Below are positions 35,332 to 44,698 of a stretch of 64,000 bases of DNA, piece by piece. The translations under genes were made by a program, and so were the position numbers. Under the pieces are notes generated by a model. The model had not been told where the DNA came from and made no database searches. It saw only the letters and a list, made by a program, of their open reading frames with translations. Within the stretch, counting starts at the first letter, position 1. Every line of letters starts with the position of its first letter. Origin of the DNA: Xanthocytophaga agilis (lineage in GTDB: Bacteria > Bacteroidota > Bacteroidia > Cytophagales > 172606-1); contig NZ_JASJOU010000008.1 of the NCBI RefSeq assembly GCF_030068605.1, positions 186,001 to 250,000 of the forward strand, given 5' to 3'.

Positions 35332-35730
35332 TCAAACTGTCCCCTGTGCTTTGTCAGCCAGTGAAGGATTATACTTGACATCTGAGAAGAAGTATAACCA
35401 GAGTACACGAGAATAACGGAAGAAGAACGGGGCAGCAAGAATCAGAGCCGGAATTATTACAATAAAATACCACATCAGATGAGGATCATTACCTATCGTA
35501 AATGTGGCAATAAACAAAGCAACCACCATCCCTACATTAAATCCATAACTCACATACATGGCACCATAAAACGTACCTGGCTCTTTTTCATAACGCAGGT
35601 TACATACAGGACAATTCTCATTGGTAATAGAAAAACGTGATACCTTGCTCAAAGGATAGGTAAAAATGTTTCCTTCACGGCAACGTGGACATTTTTCATG
35701 AAGTATAGCAGAAAACTTAGTGCGGGGCAT
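35332..35730 (-). CDS. DUF983 membrane protein with zinc-ribbon motif
   Basis: This protein of about 132 residues starts from the ATG at 35730 (MPRTKFSAILHEKCPRC); the upstream extension is hydrophobic and atypical. Two CxxC pairs (KCPRC at about 14-17 and NCPVC at about 38-41) precede two transmembrane segments (about 58-80 and 85-110). This is the DUF983 plan. These small proteins are common in Bacteroidota and Alphaproteobacteria and their function is unsettled. Confidence 0.85.
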   Translation of the reverse strand: MPRTKFSAILHEKCPRCREGNIFTYPLSKVSRFSITNENCPVCNLRYEKEPGTFYGAMYVSYGFNVGMVVALFIATFTIGNDPHLMWYFIVIIPALILAAPFFFRYSRVLWLYFFSDVKYNPSLADKAQGTV

Positions 35731-35839
35731 ATATTTAAAAATTAATACAAAATAAATAGCAATCTCTCCATTTATAATAGAAAGGTCACAGCAATATGCC
35801 AAAAGTAACAGGTATACTTTAGAAACCCTTCCAGTCTGT

Positions 35840-36037
35840 TTATTTTTTTTGGCTTTTTAGTGGCTTGGTACTGATACCAAGCAATGTATACAAAGGGCAT
35901 TGGCTCACAAACGCCGTTACCAAAGGAATAATTGCTACTAATCCCCACCAACTCTGAAAATATATACCAGCAGATCCAATCAGAAGGGCAACCAAAAAGC
36001 GAATGCTACGATCCAAACTTCCCATATTTGTATTCAT
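35840..36037 (-). CDS. DUF2892-family small membrane protein
   Basis: This protein of about 65 residues starts from the ATG at 36037 (MNTNMGSLDRSIRF). It has two transmembrane segments joined by a short loop, with FLVALLIGSAGIYF and WWGLVAIIPLVTAFVSQCPLYTLLG. The CPLY sequence after the second helix is the DUF2892 hallmark; such domains are often fused or adjacent to rhodanese-like proteins. It is monocistronic here. Confidence 0.8.
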   Translation of the reverse strand: MNTNMGSLDRSIRFLVALLIGSAGIYFQSWWGLVAIIPLVTAFVSQCPLYTLLGISTKPLKSQKK

Positions 36038-36175
36038 ATGACTGATAGTTAAGTGTTTGACAAAATTCAATAGTAGGACAAATGTATAGCCTGTATTGCA
36101 TCTTGTCTGTAACTTAAGTCACAAAGTCATTTTTTTATTTTTATTTACTTATCCACTCTACTGACACTCACATTG

Positions 36176-36841
36176 TCAGAGGTTTCGGTATGTATCCCTT
36201 TGAAGAAGAACTTTTTGTCTTTCTATCATCATGATACAGAGCAAAAAGGGAAGGATAGTAGGTGTATTAGCCCAAATCTGCTCTTTTACAGCGTTAGTAG
36301 CAGTAGCAACAAACTCTGTTTCAGTTACATCTGCTTCATTGACATGGGCTGCCAGCACTTTCTTAGCATATGCATCAAAAGTAGCCTGTTCTGCCTGTTG
36401 CTCTTGTAACAACAGTTCCAATGTTTGTTTAGTCTGCTGGATACGTACCTGTGTTTCAGCTTGTTTGGTTTCTTTGAGGAGTAGCTTAACTACATTGTCT
36501 TTGCACTTGCGTTTATAGACTACACTTAGACGCCAACGGTTGGCATACCATCTTCCCTGAATCTTATCTATTTCCCGTTGGAGCTGTTTTAATGTACGTT
36601 CTTTATATTTTTCGGGTTTGTCTTCTGTCTGAAACAATACTTTCCGTTCTTTCAATTCAGCCAGATAGCTATCCAGAAACTGTTGACGAGCCTGATATTT
36701 GACTTCATCAACGGCAATTTTAGCTATGCGTTTCTTCATCAGGCGAATTTCATTATCTAGTCGGATATCAAAATTCACCAACTCATAGTATGCATAACGA
36801 TATTTATCAATCGCATTTTCCAGAAAGTATACTTGTTTCAT
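36176..36841 (-). CDS. Hypothetical coiled-coil protein
   Basis: This 221-residue, very charged protein contains long helical segments (e.g. AVDEVKYQARQQFLDSYLAELKERKVLF and VRIQQTKQTLELLLQEQQAEQATFDAY), so an extended coiled coil is likely. The C-terminus has a short hydrophobic stretch (TILPFLLCIMMI) that might associate with a membrane. No signal peptide is seen and I do not recognise a family. It has no close neighbours on its strand. Confidence 0.5.
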   Translation of the reverse strand: MKQVYFLENAIDKYRYAYYELVNFDIRLDNEIRLMKKRIAKIAVDEVKYQARQQFLDSYLAELKERKVLFQTEDKPEKYKERTLKQLQREIDKIQGRWYANRWRLSVVYKRKCKDNVVKLLLKETKQAETQVRIQQTKQTLELLLQEQQAEQATFDAYAKKVLAAHVNEADVTETEFVATATNAVKEQIWANTPTILPFLLCIMMIERQKVLLQRDTYRNL

Positions 36842-37037
36842 AGCTAAAATTAAAAAATACTTTAACAGTCCTTAGTAGCTTTAAAGATACAAAAAATCCT
36901 GTTTGCAGACCACAAAATCAATCATTTTATTCCATGAAAAACACTATTTAAATTCAATCTATGTTTCATTTAAAAATTTATTACTATTTAAAATTCTATT
37001 CTACATACAATCAGCCTCCTATATAAAACTTTATTAT

Positions 37038-38234
37038 TTACCATTTATAAAAAGCTACCACAGCATTATCTGCCAGTTGTTCGGTCTCTGCGGGTTGCAG
37101 TACAATACCATCACTTTTGGCAGTAGCAGCAATGTCACCACTGCTATTGTAGCGGACTGCCTGTACACCTGTTTGTCCATTGTGTATAATCAGTTCACAC
37201 GGAAAAAACTCGTCAAATGGCGTTTTTTTAGTGCGGTTGCCAGAGAAAGGAAGCCATAGTGGAGAAAGCAATGGAAGTCCCAGACAGGTACGCAGATAAG
37301 GCTCGATAAACACTTTGCAGGCTACCTGTACCGACACAGGATTGCCGGGTAATCCAAATACAGCCTTTCCATCCGGAGTAGTGCCAAACCAGATCGGTCC
37401 TCCTGGACGAATACGTACTCTGTGAAAAATCTGTTGTACACCCAGTAGCTGTAATATCTCCGGTACATAATCGGCATCTCCTTTGGAAACACCACCCGAA
37501 AGGATAATAATGTCTTTGTCAGCCAGAAAACCAGCAACTGTTTCCTGTAGAACAGCCTTGTCGTCTTTGGCTAATGTAGTTGATATTTCATCCACCTGAT
37601 AGGAATGGAAAAAGCCTCGTACCACCCAGGCATTGGAATCCCGTATCTGATGCGTTTGTACAGGAGTACCCAATGACACTACCTCATTCCCTGTTGATAT
37701 GATGCCTATTTTAGGCAATCTGGCTACTGTTACCTGTGCATTGCCTGTGACAGCAAGCACTCCTGATACCTGTGGTGTAATTACTGACCTGTTGGACAGG
37801 ATTTCCTGCCCGGACTGAGCATCTTCACCCTGCTTGGCGATATTTTGTCCTACACGAATAGTTTCTATGTTAAATGTCACCAGTCCGCTAGTCTCCTGTG
37901 TATCCTCTACCCTCACTACAGCATCGGCTCCAAGTGGTACAGGAGCACCAGTCATAATTTTGCTGCATGTTCCTGAATGTATTTCCTGTGTCCCAACACT
38001 TCCTGCATGAATACGCTCCACCAATTGCAACTGAGAAAGTTTCTTATCCAGAAAATCAGCAGCCTGTACTGCATATCCATCCATTGTGGAGCGGTTAAAA
38101 GGAGGATAATCGCGGTCTGCAAGAATAGGTTGTGCCAATACCCTACCTAAAGCCTTTTCTAACGGGAGAGTCTCTTCACCAAAAGATTTTGCCTGAGAAA
38201 TAATGCTTTTTTGAGCTTCTGCAACAGTTGTCAT
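37038..38234 (-). CDS. moeA: Molybdopterin molybdenumtransferase MoeA
   Basis: This 398-residue enzyme inserts molybdate into adenylated molybdopterin in molybdenum-cofactor synthesis. The family sequence YPPFNRSTMDGYAV lies near the N-terminus, followed by KIMTGAPVPLGADAVVRVEDT. The catalytic MoCF-like domain has LSGGVSKGDADYV, and VFGLPGNPVSVQVACKVFIEPYLR is the MoeA signature. The length matches MoeA. It is the third gene of an operon after UbiA- and aldehyde-dehydrogenase-type genes (45-bp gap). No other moa/mob genes are in the window. Confidence 0.93.
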   Translation of the reverse strand: MTTVAEAQKSIISQAKSFGEETLPLEKALGRVLAQPILADRDYPPFNRSTMDGYAVQAADFLDKKLSQLQLVERIHAGSVGTQEIHSGTCSKIMTGAPVPLGADAVVRVEDTQETSGLVTFNIETIRVGQNIAKQGEDAQSGQEILSNRSVITPQVSGVLAVTGNAQVTVARLPKIGIISTGNEVVSLGTPVQTHQIRDSNAWVVRGFFHSYQVDEISTTLAKDDKAVLQETVAGFLADKDIIILSGGVSKGDADYVPEILQLLGVQQIFHRVRIRPGGPIWFGTTPDGKAVFGLPGNPVSVQVACKVFIEPYLRTCLGLPLLSPLWLPFSGNRTKKTPFDEFFPCELIIHNGQTGVQAVRYNSSGDIAATAKSDGIVLQPAETEQLADNAVVAFYKW

Positions 38235-38279
38235 ATATTAATAATTATAAGGGATTAGGTTGTGTTGGCTTGTATTACA

Positions 38280-39716
38280 TTACAACCACTGTAACAAAAG
38301 ATTGAAAAGTTTTTTAACTTTTTGTGTATAAGGTGGATAAAATTGCTTGTAATTGGTTAATCCGATTCGCTGGTGCAATACAGCCTTTTCATTTGAAAAA
38401 GCAACAAAGCCATAGAAACCGTGCGACTTGCCAATGCCACTCGTATTTACTCCTCCAAATGGCAGGTCAGGATGCAATACATGCATCAGACATTCATTTA
38501 CGGAAACACCTCCCGCAGTAGTATGTTTTAACACATACTCAATCTGTTGCTTATCCTGGCTGAATATATATAAAGCCAGCGACTTACTTCTCTCTGTGAC
38601 AAAATGAGTTACTTCATGGATTTGCTCAAATGTCAGCACAGGTAGCACAGGACCGAAAATCTCCTCCTGCATCACCTGCATGTCAGGTGTTACTACTGTT
38701 AATAAGGTTGGAGCCAGATAGCGCGTTTCTGCATTGGCTTTACCACCCGCAACAAGAGTAGCCCCTTTAGCAACAGCATCTGAAATCAATCCTTGTAAAC
38801 GATTCAGATGCTGGCTATTAATAATATGGGCCAGGTCAGATGAGGTTTCAGGATCTGCCCCATAAAATTGTGTAATAACAGCCTGTAAAGCCTGTACTAG
38901 TTCTTTTTCTTTGCTTTTATGCACCAGGATATAATCTGGAGCGATACATGTCTGCCCTGCATTCAGAAACTTTCCTATGGCGATCTTTTCTGCAGCATCT
39001 TTGATATTGGCTGTTGCATCCACAATACACGGAGACTTTCCTCCCAGTTCCAGCGTTACAGAAGTCAGATGCTCAGCAGCAGCCCGCATCACTACTTTTC
39101 CGATTTGTGGGCTTCCCGTGAAGAAGATATGATCAAAAGGCAACTTCAGTAAAGCAGTGGCCACTGTTGCATCGCCCTCCACAACGGTTACTTCTCTGGA
39201 CTCAAATAATTCTGCGACCATCCGTCTGACCAGTGATGCTGTAGCAGGAGTCATTTCAGAGGGTTTCAGGATGGCACAACATCCCGCAGCAATTGCCGAT
39301 ATGAGTGGGCTGACCAGCAGATAAAAAGGATAGTTCCAGGGAGCGATAATCAGTGCTACTCCTTTGGGTTCATACATGACTCTGGAACGTGTCCCTATCA
39401 GTACCAGAGGGGTGCCTACCTTTGCAGGGCGCATCCATTTGTGCAATTGTCCAAGGGCATGGTCCAGTTCAGTCTTTGTACTATATATTTCTGTGATGTC
39501 TGTTTCAAAGACCGGCTTCTGAAAATCTTTGGACAAAGCCTCCTGGATAGCTATCCGATTAGACAGAATCCACTGACGCAATCGCTTTAGCTTTTCCTTA
39601 CGTTGTTCTACATTGGAGATCCGTAGAGTCTGTGCGTATGCTTTCTGTTGTTCAAAAATAGGCAACAACTGATCTTCGAAAACCTGATGGTCTGAAGTAA
39701 GAGCTTCTGTTTCCAT
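38280..39716 (-). CDS. ALDH3-type aldehyde dehydrogenase
   Basis: This 478-residue NAD(P)-dependent aldehyde dehydrogenase has the general base Glu223 in LELGGKSPC and catalytic Cys257 in NAGQTCIAPDY. The cofactor motif FTGSPQIGKVVMRAAAEHL is also present. The C-terminal hydrophobic stretch (KKLFNLLLQWL) and overall length fit the fatty-aldehyde/coniferyl ALDH3 group. It is the middle gene of an operon with an UbiA-family prenyltransferase (21-bp gap upstream) and moeA (45-bp gap downstream). The substrate is uncertain. Confidence 0.9.
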   Translation of the reverse strand: METEALTSDHQVFEDQLLPIFEQQKAYAQTLRISNVEQRKEKLKRLRQWILSNRIAIQEALSKDFQKPVFETDITEIYSTKTELDHALGQLHKWMRPAKVGTPLVLIGTRSRVMYEPKGVALIIAPWNYPFYLLVSPLISAIAAGCCAILKPSEMTPATASLVRRMVAELFESREVTVVEGDATVATALLKLPFDHIFFTGSPQIGKVVMRAAAEHLTSVTLELGGKSPCIVDATANIKDAAEKIAIGKFLNAGQTCIAPDYILVHKSKEKELVQALQAVITQFYGADPETSSDLAHIINSQHLNRLQGLISDAVAKGATLVAGGKANAETRYLAPTLLTVVTPDMQVMQEEIFGPVLPVLTFEQIHEVTHFVTERSKSLALYIFSQDKQQIEYVLKHTTAGGVSVNECLMHVLHPDLPFGGVNTSGIGKSHGFYGFVAFSNEKAVLHQRIGLTNYKQFYPPYTQKVKKLFNLLLQWL

Positions 39717-39737
39717 AATTTTAAACTGGATAAATGG

Positions 39738-40619
39738 TTATGAACCCTTTATATGAATGAGTATGCCTATTATAATAAAAAACAGATTCATACCTGTAGC
39801 TGTAAGCCAGTTAAGTCGCATAGTAGAACGAAAATCAGCAAACTTTTTATCTTTCCAGACTTTAACAGTCCATACCAGAAAGTGTACTAACCCAGGAGCC
39901 AGACAAAGGATAAACCACACAAAATACATCCCTTCATAGTAGGTCTGAAAGTAATACCAGAATCCTAGTGAAGTTAACTGAAAGGCTACCGCAGCAAAGA
40001 TAAAAGTTCCTCTGATACCCAGAAGACGACTCAGCGTCATATCCCCTCGTCGGGCGTCTTCAGCATGCTGGTATACCTGAGTCATGGGATATGATCCACC
40101 CAGAAAAGCTGTAGAAAGCAATGCAGGAATAATTACTGCACTATCTGTTAAGGCTTCTAGCTGCAAAGCATTAATGGCCTGATAAGTCATTAGAAACGTA
40201 AAGGCTCCCTGAAAGAAACTAGCCAGTATCCAACTTAGAATCGGATATTTTTTAAGACGAACCTTATCATAACTATAGAGTTTGGATATTAGTCCATACA
40301 CAAACAAACCTGCTACAAATACCCAACCCAGAAAGATCCCTGCCAACAATGCAATCCCGTCCAGTATCAGTGAAACATACCACAGTTCTTTACTCACAGG
40401 AGGTGGTTTTTCTAATCCTCCGATACTGTCTTCGTCTTTATCATAATAGCTGTTATACCCATTGCTGGCCGGATACAACAGAAAGTGGAGAATAAAAAAT
40501 ACCAGTAAGGTTTTCCAGGTACTTGGCTGTGGTGACACACTCACAGCAAAAATAAATATAGGTAATAAAAAAAACGAAAACGGGATGCGCAAATGCAGCC
40601 ATGTAGACCGACTAATCAT
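39738..40619 (-). CDS. UbiA-superfamily prenyltransferase
   Basis: This 293-residue membrane protein has about eight to nine hydrophobic segments. The first Asp-rich motif is NGYNSYYDKDEDSIGG (about residues 54-69). The second is the HAEDARRGDMTLSRLLG block (about 186-202). These two motifs bind Mg-diphosphate in UbiA/MenA-type enzymes. The prenyl acceptor cannot be read from the sequence. It is the first gene of an operon with ALDH and moeA. No quinone-synthesis genes are nearby, and the MenE-like gene at 61.5 kb is far away. Confidence 0.82.
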   Translation of the reverse strand: MISRSTWLHLRIPFSFFLLPIFIFAVSVSPQPSTWKTLLVFFILHFLLYPASNGYNSYYDKDEDSIGGLEKPPPVSKELWYVSLILDGIALLAGIFLGWVFVAGLFVYGLISKLYSYDKVRLKKYPILSWILASFFQGAFTFLMTYQAINALQLEALTDSAVIIPALLSTAFLGGSYPMTQVYQHAEDARRGDMTLSRLLGIRGTFIFAAVAFQLTSLGFWYYFQTYYEGMYFVWFILCLAPGLVHFLVWTVKVWKDKKFADFRSTMRLNWLTATGMNLFFIIIGILIHIKGS

Positions 40620-40878
40620 AAATCTGTATCAGGTGGATTGATGGCAGAAAGATAATGTTTTCCTGAGATAATCAACTCACTCCTGGCAGGAGTACATCTA
40701 TGGCTATACCTATATGCATGAGTAAACTTCCACTTTTTTGTAGAAAACAAGCATCACTCTTTTAGGTAATCGTTGCATCACTTCTATTAAAATTCAACAA
40801 AAAACCTCAAAATCAATCTATTACTGTTACAAAAACAAAAGGCATTATTTTCTTGAATAGTGTTTCTGACTATGTACT

Positions 40879-42855
40879 ATGAAAACTATGCAAGAAATAA
40901 ATCATTCAGCCAATAATTCAGACAGGTATTCTTCGCATCAACCCCATAAATCTTTCAAAGAAAAATTAAAACAAGGGTGGCAGTCAGTATATACCTGGTT
41001 TGTGCATTGGAAAAAAATCATCCTTACCTCACCTTTTGTTCAGAAATATCAAAAGGGTATTCTGACAGGGATAGCTGTTGTGGGAGTATTTGCTTTATTA
41101 CTGACAATTCCTTCTGTTCGCCAGTTGCTCAGAAGTCGTACTGATCGCTGGGAAGCTTTGAGAGAAGAGGCTTCCAAACCCTTAAGTATTACACTGAATA
41201 ATGAAACTGCCCGCCGATACTTTCCACAGGAGTTTCGCAGAAATATTCTGGTTGCAGTAATGGATACATTTTACACAAACCGGATGTATCTGCCTGCATG
41301 GATTGGAGAGAAAGGAAATACGGCCCTAGTAGATTCTCTAGTAACTGTATTATCTCAGTCTGGTCAGGAAGGATTTGATACTACCTCTTACCAGTTGGAT
41401 ACATTGCGTAAGCTACGTAGTACACTCACACTCAAAAGCAAACCGGAAGATGTTGCCCATCTGGATAGACTAGCAACTGCCTCTTATCTATTATATGCAT
41501 CGCATATGTTATGGGGGCGAGTAGATCCAGGTAAAATTGACACCATGTGGCAATCTGTCTCTTACCCGTTTGCCTTGTCTAAAAATCTGCAGGAAGCCCT
41601 TGAAGAAAATCATCTGCAAGCCTCGTTGACACAATTGCTTCCATCTAATCAATATTATTCCTATGAAGCTCTTAAGCAAAAGTTTGTGGAGCTGTGCATA
41701 CAAGAACAAAAAGGAGGATGGCCTGCTGTAACCATCAATCAATCACTACATAAAGGTAGTAATAACCCTGCTGTAAAACAGTTGAAACAACGATTGATAG
41801 CAGAAGGGGATCTGGCGGCATCCACAACAAATCTCTCAAGTACCGTATACGATCAGACCGTAGTTGATGCAGTCAAAAATTATCAAGCGCGTTATGGTTT
41901 GCAGGTAACAGGTAATTTGACAAAAGAAACCCGTACGGCACTGGCAGTACCTCTGAAAAAACGTATTCAGCAAGTGGCGCTTAATCTGGAACGTCTTCGC
42001 TGGCTTCCCAGACAGTATCCTTCTGAGAGTGTATGGATTAACATTCCGGAGTTCAGTCTTCGGGTATGGGATCAGGATAAACAGGTGTGGGAAACCCGGA
42101 TTGTCGTAGGAAAGCCTAACAAACCAACTCCTATACTTACAGATACTCTTGAACAGATTATATTGAATCCGGACTGGGTAATCCCTCAATCCATAGCTGT
42201 CAATGAGATGTTGCCTCAAATCCGGCAGACACCTGAAATGCTGGAAGAAAATGAATTTGAAGTATATGAGTCATGGAAGAAAGGTGCACCCTTGGTTGAT
42301 GTTTCCATGATTGACTGGGATACCATTTCTACGGATAACTTTACCTATAAAATTGCTCAAAAGCCAGGAGACAAAAATGCGTTGGGAAAAGTTAAGTTCT
42401 TGTTTCCAAACCATTATGATACCTATCTGCATGATACACCAGCCAAAGGTCTTTTCAATGTCAAAGATAGAGCGTATAGCCATGGATGCGTTCGGGTTGA
42501 AAACCCACTCAAACTGGCTTATTATCTTTTGAAAAGCACAGGCAAATGGACAGAGGAAAAGATTATAGAACAAACTCAGCTTGCAATGCTGGCGGATGAA
42601 GATGAGGACGAAATTGATACAGTAATAACACCGGAAAAAATAGATCTAAAAAAACCAATTGCGGTTACCACACTCTATCTAACGGCTTTTGTTCGCCAGG
42701 GTCGTTTGTATTTTTGCCCCGATATCTATGGCTATGATGTTATGCAAACTGCAGCCATGTCTCTTCCGGCAAAACCTATGATACAACCTATAGTGAATAA
42801 GCCTCATCCCGAAAAGAAATCAAACCTTTCGCTTACTTCACTTTTTTCGCACTAA
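40879..42855 (+). CDS. Large L,D-transpeptidase (YcbB/LdtD-like)
   Basis: This 658-residue protein has a cytoplasmic N-terminal segment of about 50 residues and one transmembrane anchor (about 58-80). The periplasmic part has a scaffold region, a peptidoglycan-binding module (LHKGSNNPAVKQLKQRLIAEGDL ... VVDAVKNYQARYGLQVTGNLTKETRTAL) and a YkuD catalytic domain. The active site SHGCVRV gives His535 and Cys537. LHDTPAKGLF is the conserved upstream histidine block. It should form 3-3 peptidoglycan cross-links. It is monocistronic and terminated by the nested hairpin at 42882. Confidence 0.92.
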   Translation: MKTMQEINHSANNSDRYSSHQPHKSFKEKLKQGWQSVYTWFVHWKKIILTSPFVQKYQKGILTGIAVVGVFALLLTIPSVRQLLRSRTDRWEALREEASKPLSITLNNETARRYFPQEFRRNILVAVMDTFYTNRMYLPAWIGEKGNTALVDSLVTVLSQSGQEGFDTTSYQLDTLRKLRSTLTLKSKPEDVAHLDRLATASYLLYASHMLWGRVDPGKIDTMWQSVSYPFALSKNLQEALEENHLQASLTQLLPSNQYYSYEALKQKFVELCIQEQKGGWPAVTINQSLHKGSNNPAVKQLKQRLIAEGDLAASTTNLSSTVYDQTVVDAVKNYQARYGLQVTGNLTKETRTALAVPLKKRIQQVALNLERLRWLPRQYPSESVWINIPEFSLRVWDQDKQVWETRIVVGKPNKPTPILTDTLEQIILNPDWVIPQSIAVNEMLPQIRQTPEMLEENEFEVYESWKKGAPLVDVSMIDWDTISTDNFTYKIAQKPGDKNALGKVKFLFPNHYDTYLHDTPAKGLFNVKDRAYSHGCVRVENPLKLAYYLLKSTGKWTEEKIIEQTQLAMLADEDEDEIDTVITPEKIDLKKPIAVTTLYLTAFVRQGRLYFCPDIYGYDVMQTAAMSLPAKPMIQPIVNKPHPEKKSNLSLTSLFSH

Positions 42856-42881
42856 TGTGATTAGATTACACTAGCGGGGAA

Positions 42882-42935
42882 ACCTTTCCTAAGGAATATG
42901 TAGAAAAAAATCTACACACCTTCTTTAGGAAAGGT
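42882..42935 (+). terminator. Nested hairpin after the L,D-transpeptidase gene
   Basis: An 11-bp perfect outer stem (ACCTTTCCTAA / TTAGGAAAGGT) encloses an inner hairpin (TGTAGA / TCTACA). It lies 27 bases after the stop. No classic T run follows, so it is a likely but unusual terminator. Confidence 0.55.
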
Positions 42936-43276
42936 CTTCTCTGTTGCTCAATCTATAACAAGGTTCCTTATAAATCCCTGTTTCTCTTTTACTTAATTCT
43001 CTTTCAAAGTGTATAAACAACCTGCGCATAGTTTTTTATAAATTCTTCTACCAGAATTAACCCAGCTATCAATCGTATTCTAAGTTATTGTGATTGGCTT
43101 ACCAGTTGGCGCAGGCATTATTCTCAGAATATGTTCACATATATTCTATCATTGTAGAAGTTTCATAGATACACTACGCTGTAGGTAGATGCAGTACATA
43201 GGTTTCTATATTGGATAATGTCTCGCAAAGTATAAGCTTTTATATCCCTTTATGAACATACTAATCTTATTATACA
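42936..43276. other. Intergenic region of about 340 bp
   Basis: It is AT-rich leader sequence before the first receiver gene. No gene, strong hairpin or promoter element is recognised. Confidence 0.4.
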
Positions 43277-43786
43277 GTGAGTGATTATGATGCACTTATG
43301 TCATTACCTATCCTGGTAGCTGATGACGATGCCGACGACCGCCTGTTACTGAAGATGGCTTTTGCAGAACAAAACATACCTAATCCTGTCCTCTTTTTTA
43401 AGGATGGCAGTGAGGTAACTGATTATCTCTACAAACTTGAATCTCAATCAGACATACAAAAGGATCTGCCTGGATTGATGTTACTGGATGTCAATATGCC
43501 CAGAAAAAACGGATTGCAGGTACTTAAAGAAGTGAAAACACATCCTATATGGCAACAGATCTGTGTGTGTATGTTTTCGACTGCCCGTACAGAACACTAT
43601 GTATCTGAAGCACATCAGCTAGGTGCAGACAACTATATGGTAAAACCTGACTCATACGATGATCTGCTGGAAGTAATTCAATCTGTGTATCTTACCTGGC
43701 TTAACTCAGTACTTGTCAGTAAAAAGATACATCCTTGTTCAATGGACTCTGTAGAAAAAGAAAATACACCTGTAACACACAAATGA
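43277..43786 (+). CDS. Stand-alone receiver-domain response regulator
   Basis: This 169-residue protein starts with GTG at 43277 (an ATG at 43298 gives 162 residues). It has a CheY-like receiver with the acidic triple DDDADD and phospho-acceptor LLDVNMP (Asp64 in the shorter numbering). It has the length and gapped beta2-loop typical of the Rcp1-like subgroup. The last ~30 residues are polar and there is no output domain. The partner kinase is not nearby. It ends at the terminator 43957. Confidence 0.85.
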   Translation: MSDYDALMSLPILVADDDADDRLLLKMAFAEQNIPNPVLFFKDGSEVTDYLYKLESQSDIQKDLPGLMLLDVNMPRKNGLQVLKEVKTHPIWQQICVCMFSTARTEHYVSEAHQLGADNYMVKPDSYDDLLEVIQSVYLTWLNSVLVSKKIHPCSMDSVEKENTPVTHK

Positions 43787-43956
43787 TATTTTACAACTAA
43801 CTTATACCTTATAGAAACAGCTATACTAATCTATACTAGTAATCAGTTTTTTCATTTTACATTACCTATCTAAAAGAAAACCAGCAATCGCCATATCGCT
43901 CATACCTTTTGTCTGTGAGGTAGCTGATAGTAATTAAATTAAGACAGTAAAGATAA

Positions 43957-44003
43957 AGTCCGGGCTGCGACCTGGTCCATTTTTTGGCCTGGACTCTTTT
44001 TCT
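43957..44003 (+). terminator. Terminator after the first receiver gene
   Basis: A 9-bp stem (AGTCCGGGC / GCCTGGACT, one G-U pair) is followed by CTTTTTCTAT. It lies about 170 bases after the stop at 43786. Confidence 0.7.
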
Positions 44004-44141
44004 ATAGTCTAGTTACTACATCTAAGGTAAACTCTTCGCTAAACAGAAGATCAAATCTTCTGAAAAGACACTATTTTGGTTAATGAAGTTTATAGGTATA
44101 TTTGCTATAATAATCTACTCTTACACCACCTTTTATTTTTT

Positions 44142-44582
44142 GTGAAAAACAAACTCGTTACTCACCCTATTTTAGTAGTGGAGGACGATAGTGAAGACCG
44201 AGAGTTATTGATTCAGTTGCTGACACAGGTAATTTCCAACTGTGAGATTATAGGTGTAGCCAACGGACAGGAGGCTATACACTATCTTGAAACAACCCCT
44301 CAGCTCCCGTCGCTGGTTCTTCTCGACATTTATATGCCACTAAAAAATGGTTTTGAAGTAATTAAGGAAGTAAAAAGCAATCCTGCATTGAGAACTATTC
44401 CTATTATAGCCCTTACCTCTTCATCTGTAGACAAAGATATAGTGAGAAGTTATAATCTTGGAGTGAATGCCTATTTAATTAAGCCATCTACTGAGGAAGG
44501 ACTTCATCAGCTTGTACAAACGATTCATACATACTGGATTACGAATGTAAAAGGGCCTGTTTATCGGCGAAATCTTTATTAA
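44142..44582 (+). CDS. Second stand-alone receiver-domain protein
   Basis: This protein of about 146 residues starts with GTG at 44142 (VKNKLVTHPILVVEDD); the TTG at 44076 gives a longer, less family-like N-terminus. The receiver fold has acidic residues in VEDDSEDR, phospho-acceptor Asp62 (LVLLDIYMPLKNG), and the conserved Thr/Ser and Lys in IIALTSSS and YLIKP. There is no output domain. Together with 43277-43786 it makes a tandem of orphan receivers behind the L,D-transpeptidase. Confidence 0.85.
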   Translation: MKNKLVTHPILVVEDDSEDRELLIQLLTQVISNCEIIGVANGQEAIHYLETTPQLPSLVLLDIYMPLKNGFEVIKEVKSNPALRTIPIIALTSSSVDKDIVRSYNLGVNAYLIKPSTEEGLHQLVQTIHTYWITNVKGPVYRRNLY

Positions 44583-44698
44583 ATAGATTCTTTTATAAAA
44601 AAGTTAGAGTTTACATTCTTTTCATAAGTATAGGCTCTGGCTTTTGTCTCTTACTCTTCTTCCTTTGTTTTCTAAGATTACCGGACTTGATCTATTCA

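Noticed and set aside
36173-37259. Plus-strand open frames opposite the coiled-coil gene and moeA
   Set aside because: They overlap well-supported minus-strand genes and show no family pattern.
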